Below, piece after piece: positions 1 through 5,467 of a stretch of DNA of 30,340 nt; position 1 is the stretch's first letter, and every line of letters begins with the position of its first letter. Both the position numbers and the translations under genes were made by a program. The notes under the pieces are model-generated. The model searched no databases and was not told where the DNA came from. It worked only from the letters and a program-made list of their open reading frames with translations. This DNA is from a virus: the IMG/VR virus record IMGVR_UViG_3300036045_000503, positions 1 through 30,340 of that record; one strand, given 5' to 3'.

Positions 1-122
1 ATGATCCACCGGCAGGGTGAGGCGCTGCGCGCCTCGAGCTGGGCAGAACTCGAGCCTCGCCACGCTTCGGGATCGGCTTCAGGATTGGCTTCGGGAATGG
101 GCCCGGGGTGGCCTCGGATTGT

Positions 123-144
123 CCCCCGGGGTTGGCCCCGGGGG
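123..144. repeat. perfect GC hairpin
   Basis: Nine-base arms (123-131 and 136-144) are perfectly complementary around a TTGG loop. No T-run follows on either strand, so it is not a classical intrinsic terminator. It sits in a stretch with no convincing gene. Confidence 0.6.
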
Positions 145-181
145 CATCGGCTCCGCTGCCCTGCGCCACGCCAAACGAACA

Positions 182-203
182 GCCCCCGGGCGGAGCCGGG
201 GGC
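182..203 (-). terminator. hairpin downstream of the tRNA-like element
   Basis: An eight-base perfect stem (182-189 with 196-203) and a six-base loop lie a few bases beyond the 3' end of the minus-strand tRNA-like element. The sequence after it on the minus strand is only mildly T-rich (TGTTCGTTT). Position and shape suit a transcript end or processing stop for the tRNA; terminator activity is inferred. Confidence 0.4.
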
Positions 204-208
204 CGAGA

Positions 209-303
209 GGTCGCGGTGGGATTTGAACCCACGAATAACGGATTTGCAAGCCGTAATCCTACGGACTCTAAGTCCGTAGTGGATCACAAGATAGAGCGCG
301 ACG
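209..303 (-). tRNA. tRNA-like element, Leu(TAG) or 3' half of Cys(GCA)
   Basis: The minus strand shows a canonical T arm (five-base stem at 216-220/228-232 with loop TTCAAAT) and an acceptor-like pairing of 210-215 with 297-302. Two anticodon arms can be drawn. A perfect five-base stem (261-265/273-277) with loop CTTAGAG gives anticodon TAG (Leu), leaving a long variable region of about 28 nt that has its own five-base stem. The other arm (238-254) has loop TTGCAAA, giving anticodon GCA (Cys) with a normal five-base variable loop but one mismatch in its stem. The D-arm region (278-296) lacks the usual GG pair. It may be a degenerate phage tRNA, or an attachment-site tRNA in which the host 3' half joins phage sequence. 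Only the T arm and acceptor are secure. Confidence 0.5.
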
Positions 304-490
304 ATGGAGAGGGCGCGACGCCGGCGCTGCGCGCCGGTGATTCAGCTCGGGACGACGACCCCGACCCACCTGCTCGATCTCGCGCGCGCCGCCGGAGCGC
401 ACGCGAGCGAGCCCAGTCCGGTGAGTCCCCGTCCTCGGAGCGAGCCGTGGCCAGGCTCCTCGCCGGCATCCGCCTCATGGGGGTGCAGAC
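304..490. other. leader of the early operon, no gene seen
   Basis: The stretch between the tRNA-like element and the first credible gene is open in some frames, but every translation is Arg/Ala/Pro-rich low-complexity sequence with no domain, and the longest frame also runs through the tRNA T arm. It probably holds the promoter for the operon beginning at 491, although I could not identify a convincing -35/-10 pair. Confidence 0.4.
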
Positions 491-1006
491 GTGAGCCGCC
501 TCGCCTCCCCCGCAGGGCCCGCTCAGGTGGCAGATCAGCCGCCCGATCAGTTTCCCGCCGACCAGGCGGCATGGGACACGGTCTTTGGTCGCCTCCAGCG
601 GGAGGAGCTCGCCCGGGCGACCCGCGAGCACCCCGACCCCGTGCTCTCCCTCCATGAGGGCTACGCGATTCTGTGGGAGGAGGTCGATGAGCTGTGGGAG
701 CTGGTGAGGCAGCGGGCCGACCGGAGGTCGGGCGCCGCGGTGCTCGCGGAGCTCGTGCAGATCGCCGCGATGGCGCAGCGGATCGCCCAGGACCTCGGCT
801 GCGTCGGGCAGACCACCCACCTGCGGCCATCGGTCTGGCAGCTCGCTCAGCAGCGGGCGCTAGAGATCGACTGGCACATCCGGCGCAACGACGTGCTCGA
901 GCGGGAGGTCTCCGTCCTCGCGGCCGACCTGCGACACGCCCAGGCGCGGGCACAGCTGCGGGAGCTGCGGCGCCCGACCACCAAGCGGAAGGGGGGTCGC
1001 CGGTGA
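491..1006 (+). CDS. MazG-like nucleotide pyrophosphohydrolase-type protein
   Basis: A 171-residue protein with a helical core resembling the MazG/all-alpha NTP pyrophosphatase fold. It has an EExxE motif at residues 63-67 (WEEVDELWELV) followed by ExxQ at 87-90 (AELVQIAAMA), where the family usually has ExxD. Such enzymes hydrolyse (d)NTPs to the monophosphate and pyrophosphate, and phages use them in nucleotide-pool control. The last acidic ligand is replaced by Gln, so catalysis is not assured. A helical region from about 115 to 160 and a basic tail (TKRKGGRR) follow. The start is a GTG with a G-rich Shine-Dalgarno-like run just upstream. It overlaps the next start by four bases (GTGA), opening the replication operon. 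The family call is moderately sure; substrate is unknown. Confidence 0.6.
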   Translation: MSRLASPAGPAQVADQPPDQFPADQAAWDTVFGRLQREELARATREHPDPVLSLHEGYAILWEEVDELWELVRQRADRRSGAAVLAELVQIAAMAQRIAQDLGCVGQTTHLRPSVWQLAQQRALEIDWHIRRNDVLEREVSVLAADLRHAQARAQLRELRRPTTKRKGGRR

Positions 1007-1388
1007 GGCTCCTCTCCATCGACCCATCCTCGACTTGCGTCGGGTGGGCCGTCTTCGACGGCGCGGCGCTCCATTGCGCCGGCCGGCTCCATCCTGAGCC
1101 CGAGGGTCGCACGCGACCAATCGGATCCGCTGCCTGGTCGGTCGCGTCGCCAAGCTGGTCGAGATGCAGCAGCCCGCCAGGGTGCTCATCGAGATCCCCA
1201 GCGGCCACGCCGGGCGCGGCAGCCGCGGCCGACCGAAGCGGGGCAGGGCGGAGCTCCTGCGACTCGAGCACCCGGGGCTCGACTGGGACGCCGACCGAGG
1301 CCTCGACATGGCCGACGCCATCGGAATCGGGCAGTGGCATCTCGACTGCGAGCCACGTCGGCACGAGGCGTCAGGAGGACAGCCATGA
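1003..1388 (+). CDS. RuvC-like Holliday-junction resolvase, split by an apparent frameshift
   Basis: The first frame starts at GTG 1003 and reads MRLLSIDPSSTCVGWAVFDG, the RuvC first strand with catalytic Asp at codon 1021. After about 1095-1130 the family-like sequence continues in another frame (one base back): LVGRVAKLVEMQQPARV, then LIEIPSG with Glu at 1191 and DMADAIGIG with Asp at 1305 and 1314. The complete D-E-D-D acidic set of RuvC nucleases is therefore present but spread over two frames. RuvC-like enzymes cleave branched DNA and serve phage recombination and packaging. The downstream frame ends at 1388 in an ATGA overlap with the next gene, so the operon spacing is intact. A sequencing error, a recent inactivating indel or programmed frameshifting would all fit; I see no slippery heptamer. 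Confidence 0.7.
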
Positions 1389-1936
1389 GCGATCTGATGG
1401 GGCAGTGCCTGATGGACAGCACCAGCCCGGAGAGGAGGCCCGCCGTGCATGAGTCCCCTCGGACGGATGGAGGCGCCCTCACGCCCACGGAGGTGATCGA
1501 CCTGTGCTGCCGCGAGCTCGCCGGGTGGCGATTCGCTGAGTCGCGCGGCCTGCTGACGTGGGACTTCCGGCGCGCGGGGAGCGAGGCGACCTTCAATGCC
1601 ATCCTCCACGCCATGCAAGCCGTCGATGCGGTGATCGACAGCGGACTGGTGCTATCGAGCTGGCTCGATCAGACCGGCATGGACAGTGTTGATCGCGACG
1701 CCCGATCCCGGACTCGTCGCAAGAGGCCGCCTGCGCTCGAGGAGGCGTGCAGGCAGGATCTGCTGCGTGCCGCCAAGGAGGCCCGTGACGCCTGCGCAGC
1801 ACTGTTCCGCTTCGCGGCGGCGACCGGCAAACATGACGAGGCGATGTTGTACATCGCTCGGGCTGGCGTCCGGGATGGCTTCGGTGTCCGGCTCCAGCAG
1901 GCGATCGCCGCCATGGAGGAGGTGCGCCGTGCCTGA
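1385..1936 (+). CDS. hypothetical early-operon protein
   Basis: A 183-residue protein that I do not recognise. The ATG at 1385 has a GGAGG Shine-Dalgarno six bases upstream and overlaps the preceding stop (ATGA), so the coding assignment is firm. Residues 31-45 (TEVIDLCCRELAGWR) and most of the remainder look helical. A basic segment around 105-118 (RSRTRRKRPP) precedes a helical C-terminal half rich in Ala and Arg. No catalytic motif, signal peptide or membrane segment is visible. Position between RuvC-like and DnaA-like genes suggests a role in replication or recombination. Confidence 0.7.
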   Translation: MSDLMGQCLMDSTSPERRPAVHESPRTDGGALTPTEVIDLCCRELAGWRFAESRGLLTWDFRRAGSEATFNAILHAMQAVDAVIDSGLVLSSWLDQTGMDSVDRDARSRTRRKRPPALEEACRQDLLRAAKEARDACAALFRFAAATGKHDEAMLYIARAGVRDGFGVRLQQAIAAMEEVRRA

Positions 1937-2255
1937 CCGATGCACGACGCGCACGTCCTCAGGCACTCTGCCCCAGCGAGTGGGTGCGCCGCAGCCCATC
2001 CCACCCGACCGCGGTGTGGCGATCCAGGACATCATCGGAGCCGTCTGTCGAGAGCGGCGGGTGGATCTGAGCGAGCTGCTCGGTGGGTGCGGGCACCACG
2101 AGGTGGTCGCGGCCAGAGACCTCATCGCCGGGCTCGCCCGGGAGCTGACGCGGCTCTCCTACCCCGGGATCGCCCGGCAGCGTGGGCAGCGGTCCCACTC
2201 GACGGCGTGGGAGGCCGACCGCAGATGGCGCGCGGAAGGAGGTGGCCTGTCGTGA
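1929..2255 (+). CDS. DnaA domain IV-like DNA-binding protein
   Basis: A 108-residue protein beginning at GTG 1929, which overlaps the upstream stop. Residues about 30-100 match the C-terminal DNA-binding domain of DnaA: the EVVAARDLIAGLARELTRLS segment corresponds to the basic helix preceding the HTH, and PGIARQRGQRSHSTAWEA to the signature helix, with the hallmark HST triad. DnaA domain IV reads nine-base DnaA boxes. Domains I-III, including the AAA+ ATPase, are absent, so the protein can bind DNA but cannot act as a full DnaA. The next gene encodes a winged-helix initiator containing an iteron array, so this protein may help open the phage origin or compete with host DnaA for boxes. The domain call is strong; the role is inferred. 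Confidence 0.75.
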   Translation: MPDRCTTRTSSGTLPQRVGAPQPIPPDRGVAIQDIIGAVCRERRVDLSELLGGCGHHEVVAARDLIAGLARELTRLSYPGIARQRGQRSHSTAWEADRRWRAEGGGLS

Positions 2256-3598
2256 CCACCAGTGAAGCACGAGGCGCGATGATCCGACTGACGGACAAGC
2301 TCAACCTCTTGGCTCACGCCAGGATCAGCATGGTCATGGGCCGCAGGCGTGCCGAGGGTCGGAGTGTCATCGACGCGGCCAAGGCGCGGTGCGTCCTCTT
2401 CGCGCTCGTGAACAGGAGCGACCAGGATGGCTGCTGCCACCCATCCCTGTCGCTCTTGGCCGCCGAAAGCGATGTTCCAGCGAGGACGCTGCAAGCCGTG
2501 CTCTCAGTCCTACAGGACGAGGGCCTCGTGCGAGTGCAGCACCGCCACCAGCGGGGGGGAGCCGACCGCACCAACCTGTACCAGATCGTCTGGGACGCCC
2601 TCGCTGAATGCGCGGAAGGTGGCCAGAGATCATGCGCCACAGAGTCACCACATCTCTTCGACCGAGGGCGCGTGGACTGCGCCCTCATGGGCGCAACCGT
2701 TGCGCCCATGAGGGCGCAGAAGCCGCGCCCACAAGGGCGCACCGATGGCGCCCTGAGGGCGCAGCCACTGCACCAGGAGGGCGCAGTACCTGCGCCGGAA
2801 GGGCGCAGTGGAGCGTGTCGCTCTAAGGAAGAACCTCCCAATGAACCTCCCAATGAACCCGCCCCCAACCCCCCAGAGGGGGGCAAGCCGGAGGGGGGGG
2901 GAGGAGATGCACTCGCCCGGCAGACGGAGATCCGGATCGACCCCGCCGACCGATGCCCCACGCAGCTCGCACCCGGCGACACCGACCGGGCTTGGGCGGA
3001 GCGTGTCCGTGGCGCCTACCCGTGCCACCGGACCGACAGCCCGCTCCCGATCGCGGACGAGGACGCCGTGGTCGAGGCCATGGCCGCCGAGCGGCTCCGG
3101 GCATCGGGTGTGCGGCCCGAGGAGATCCTCAGGGCCGCCCGCCAGGTCGCCGACGATGCCGCCTCCGGCCGCTTGCGGAGCGTGCTCCGCCTGAGGGTCT
3201 GGGCCCGCGGCCGCGGCTACGTCGCCCACGCCGAGGCTCAGCGCGCCCTCCGGGCGGCGGCTGAGTCGCGCCCCGGGCCGATCGACACCGAGGCCGCCGC
3301 CAAGGCGATGGCTGATCGGGAGGCTGCGGCACGGGCCGAGCGGCATGCGGCGGAGGCCGATCGGGAGCGTCTCCGGCGGGAGCGGGACGCCGAGATCGAG
3401 GCGGAGCTTGCTGGGCTCTCCGTCGAGGAGCTCGAGGGCCTCAGGGCACGGATCGCAGCCGCCGAGACCACGGCCTTCGGGCGTCAGCACTGGAGCCGCA
3501 AGAGCGTGAGGGCCGACCCCGCGCTGAGGCAGCGCATGGCCGAGCTGCACCGCGCCGACCGCGCCGGCCAATTGGTGCCGGAGGGGGCTGCGGCATGA
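2252..3598 (+). CDS. winged-helix replication initiator protein
   Basis: A 448-residue protein beginning at GTG 2252, overlapping the previous stop by GTGA. Residues about 45-115 form a winged-helix/HTH_36-type domain, with CCHPSLSLLAAESDVPARTL as the turn and recognition helix followed by a wing with a GGADRTNLY motif. This domain is typical of phage and plasmid replication initiators. Residues about 140-235 are low-complexity, Pro/Gly/Arg-rich, and are encoded by the iteron array at 2666-2807. The C-terminal part is helical, with an Ala/Arg/Glu coiled coil at about 345-410. The layout, initiator gene containing the origin in its middle, matches lambda O and related phages. It probably binds the iterons and recruits host helicase. 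It ends in an ATGA overlap with a 27-codon frame. Confidence 0.75.
   Translation: MTTSEARGAMIRLTDKLNLLAHARISMVMGRRRAEGRSVIDAAKARCVLFALVNRSDQDGCCHPSLSLLAAESDVPARTLQAVLSVLQDEGLVRVQHRHQRGGADRTNLYQIVWDALAECAEGGQRSCATESPHLFDRGRVDCALMGATVAPMRAQKPRPQGRTDGALRAQPLHQEGAVPAPEGRSGACRSKEEPPNEPPNEPAPNPPEGGKPEGGGGDALARQTEIRIDPADRCPTQLAPGDTDRAWAERVRGAYPCHRTDSPLPIADEDAVVEAMAAERLRASGVRPEEILRAARQVADDAASGRLRSVLRLRVWARGRGYVAHAEAQRALRAAAESRPGPIDTEAAAKAMADREAAARAERHAAEADRERLRRERDAEIEAELAGLSVEELEGLRARIAAAETTAFGRQHWSRKSVRADPALRQRMAELHRADRAGQLVPEGAAA
2666..2807 (+). repeat. iteron array, candidate replication origin
   Basis: The motif GGGCGCA recurs as direct repeats starting at 2689, 2712, 2735, 2757, 2779 and 2801, with a GGGCGCG copy at 2666. 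Spacing is 23, 23, 23, 22, 22 and 22 bases, about two helical turns, so all copies face the same side of the DNA. Since 22 and 23 are not multiples of three, the repeats fall in all reading frames; they are conserved as DNA, not as a protein repeat. Inverted copies (TGCGCCC) occur at 2678 and 2701. The array lies inside the initiator gene, the usual place for lambdoid-style origins. Confidence 0.75.
2677..2719. repeat. perfect palindrome within the iteron array
   Basis: Arms 2677-2697 and 2699-2719 are perfect reverse complements over 21 bases around a single C at 2698. The palindrome embeds two direct and two inverted copies of the iteron core. It could be a cruciform or nicking structure, or a paired initiator-binding site at the edge of the origin. 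Confidence 0.8.
2831..2854 (+). repeat. tandem 12-bp repeat beside the iterons
   Basis: GAACCTCCCAAT occurs twice in tandem (2831-2842, 2843-2854), followed by a partial third copy. This short interval is less GC-rich than its surroundings and lies just after the last iteron, so it is a candidate unwinding element. A small C6/G6 hairpin follows at 2869-2883. In protein terms the repeat adds PPNE twice, and 12 is a multiple of three, so a protein-level repeat is the other explanation. Confidence 0.5.
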
Positions 3599-3678
3599 TC
3601 CCCCAGCCCGTCCACGGGTCCTCCCGGACCCCCCGGGGGGCCGTCACGCCTGTGGGAACAGTCACGGACCCAGACTGA
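3595..3678 (+). CDS. possible 27-codon leader peptide
   Basis: An ATG overlapping the initiator stop (ATGA) opens a 27-codon frame reading MIPQPVHGSSRTPRGAVTPV and ending at 3678. It fills most of the only sizeable gap in the early operon and ends two bases before a TTG in frame with the methyltransferase. It might couple translation of the methyltransferase, or simply be chance; a C6G6 palindrome (3630-3641) lies inside. Confidence 0.25.
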   Translation: MIPQPVHGSSRTPRGAVTPVGTVTDPD

Positions 3679-3728
3679 CTTTGTTTCCGCGCTCGCGCGG
3701 CCGACCTCTCGCACCCCCCGCGGACGCC

Positions 3729-5231
3729 ATGCTCGTCGCCAACCGCCAGACCGGCTCGATCCGCCCATACCCCGGGAATCCGCGGCGCATCCCCGACACC
3801 GCCGTCGCCGCCGTCGCCCGGTCGATCGAGGCGTTCGGGTTCCGTGTCCCGATCGTGGTCGACGCCGAAGGGGTCATCATCGCGGGCCACGTCCGGCTCC
3901 TCGCCGCCCAGCGGCTCGGTCTGGCCGAGGTGCCGGTGCATTTGGCCGTCGACCTCTCGCCGGAGCAGGCTCGGGCCTACCGCATCGCCGACAACGCGAC
4001 GGCCGACCACACGTCCTGGGACGAGGAGCTCCTGCCGATCGAGATCGAGGCGCTGGGCGCCGCCGGCGTTGACCTGGGGGCCCTCGGACTCGACCCGGAC
4101 GAGCTCGCCGCCATGCTCGAGCCCGAACCCCAGGGCGGCCTCACCGACCCTGACTCCATCCCCGCGCCGCCGGACCAGCCCACGACGCGCCTGGGTGACG
4201 TCTGGATCCTCGGAGACCACCAACTCCTCTGCGGCGACAGCGGATCTCGCGCTGATCTCGACACGCTGCTCGAGGGCGAGTCCGTCCAGATGGTCAACAC
4301 CGACCCGCCCTACAACGTCCGAGTCGAGCCGCGTTCGAACAACGCCATCGCCGCGGCGATCACCGCCGGCGCCGGGCCGAAGTCCGGGCCTCCGCGCACC
4401 CCAGGTCGCGTTCGCGCGGGCAAGCTCCGCCCCAAGGACCGGCCGCTCGCCAACGACAACGTCAGCGATGAGCAGTTCACTCGCCTCCTCGACGGGTGGT
4501 TCGGCGCGATCTCCCACGCCCTCGATCCCGGCAGGGCGTTCTACATCTGGGGTGGCTACACGAATTGCGCCGTGTACCCGCCCGTGCTCTCCCGGCACGG
4601 CCTGCGGTTCGCCCAGGCGATCATCTGGGTGAAGGAGGCCCCGGTCCTCACGCGCAAGGACTTCATGGGCAACCATGAGTGGTGCTTCTACGGCTGGCGA
4701 GAAGGTGCTGCGCACCAGTTCTTCGGCCCGCGGAACGTGCCTGACGTCTGGCAGGTCAGGCGAGGTGGTTCGGCCGAGGCCTGCATCGCGAGCGGCCTGC
4801 GACTCGAGGCGGAGGATGGGTCCCGCATCGACGTGCTCCCACCCGCCGGAAGCCGCCGGCTGCCCACCATTCGGCTTGGGCCGGAAGGCGCCGCAGTGCA
4901 CGGCCCGGCAGCGGCAACGGACGTCTGGTCGGTGCGGAAGGTGCCCGGTCAGGCAATGGTGCACCTCACCGAGAAGCCCGTCGAGCTGGCGGCCCGGGCC
5001 ATGCGGAACTCGTCGCGGGCGGGCGAGCGGGTGCTTGACCTCTTCGGCGGGAGTGGCTCGACGCTCATCGCGGCTCAGCAGCTGGGCCGGCACGCCAGGC
5101 TGGTCGAGCTCGACCCACCATACTGCGACGTGATCGTCGAGCGATGGCAGCGATTCACGGGCGGGCAGGCAGTCCTGCGGGAAGGAGCGGTTCCATGGAC
5201 AGACGCGCGTCGCGCCCGCGTGGGAGCGTGA
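3729..5231 (+). CDS. ParB-like domain fused to a beta-class DNA methyltransferase
   Basis: A 500-residue protein. Residues about 8-100 are a ParB/Srx-type nuclease domain (RPYPGNPRRI, VVDAEGVIIAGHVRLLAAQ, AYRIADNATAD). The rest is a methyltransferase with motif IV DPPYNV at about 192 and, later, TEKPVEL and motif I LDLFGGSGST at about 435-445. Catalytic motif before the AdoMet-binding motif is the order of beta-class N6-adenine or N4-cytosine enzymes. Such fusions are common in phages and may protect phage DNA or regulate genes; no partner restriction enzyme is seen. ATG 3729 was chosen because the protein then begins directly at the ParB domain; an in-frame TTG at 3681 would add 16 residues. 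The end overlaps the next gene by 37 bases. Confidence 0.85.
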   Translation: MLVANRQTGSIRPYPGNPRRIPDTAVAAVARSIEAFGFRVPIVVDAEGVIIAGHVRLLAAQRLGLAEVPVHLAVDLSPEQARAYRIADNATADHTSWDEELLPIEIEALGAAGVDLGALGLDPDELAAMLEPEPQGGLTDPDSIPAPPDQPTTRLGDVWILGDHQLLCGDSGSRADLDTLLEGESVQMVNTDPPYNVRVEPRSNNAIAAAITAGAGPKSGPPRTPGRVRAGKLRPKDRPLANDNVSDEQFTRLLDGWFGAISHALDPGRAFYIWGGYTNCAVYPPVLSRHGLRFAQAIIWVKEAPVLTRKDFMGNHEWCFYGWREGAAHQFFGPRNVPDVWQVRRGGSAEACIASGLRLEAEDGSRIDVLPPAGSRRLPTIRLGPEGAAVHGPAAATDVWSVRKVPGQAMVHLTEKPVELAARAMRNSSRAGERVLDLFGGSGSTLIAAQQLGRHARLVELDPPYCDVIVERWQRFTGGQAVLREGAVPWTDARRARVGA

Positions 5232-5467
5232 CGCCGCAAGAGGACCGGCTGAAGCCGGACGCATCCACCGGGGCCAGGCACGACGCCCGGCGCCTCTCGA
5301 TCGAGCAGCTCTCCACGCTGCTCGCTCGGGCTGGCGCAACGCACGCGACGCAGGAGATCATCAGCGCGGACGTCGAGGCCGGCGCCCCATCCAATTCCGA
5401 CGGGACGGTGAGCATCGTCCAGTACGCCGCCTGGCTGGCGCAAGAGGAAGCCCGTGGCGGGCGCTGA
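5195..5467 (+). CDS. small terminase-associated DNA-binding-like protein
   Basis: A 90-residue protein whose ATG has a GGAAGGA Shine-Dalgarno eight bases upstream and lies within the end of the methyltransferase gene. The N-terminal 30 residues are basic and probably flexible. Residues about 34-86 (LSIEQLSTLLARAG through VSIVQYAAWLAQE) resemble the first 60 residues of the large terminase encoded next, sharing a DVE/HVE helix, a DG-V-turn and YAAWL. The order, small protein then large terminase, suggests a small-terminase or DNA-recognition subunit. The assignment rests on position and this internal similarity rather than on a known family match. Confidence 0.55.
   Translation: MDRRASRPRGSVTPQEDRLKPDASTGARHDARRLSIEQLSTLLARAGATHATQEIISADVEAGAPSNSDGTVSIVQYAAWLAQEEARGGR

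Noticed and set aside
108-494. Open frame running from the left end into the first gene
   Set aside because: It reads through the tRNA T arm and anticodon arms and gives low-complexity Arg/Ala sequence; the MazG-like gene with a family match overlaps its end.
2645-3571. Protein-level explanation for the GGGCGCA repeats
   Set aside because: Spacings of 22 and 23 bases shift the frame at each copy, so no repeated peptide results.
3441-5339. 632-residue open frame on the minus strand
   Set aside because: It is antisense to the ParB-methyltransferase, whose motifs are unmistakable; long antisense frames are expected at this GC content.
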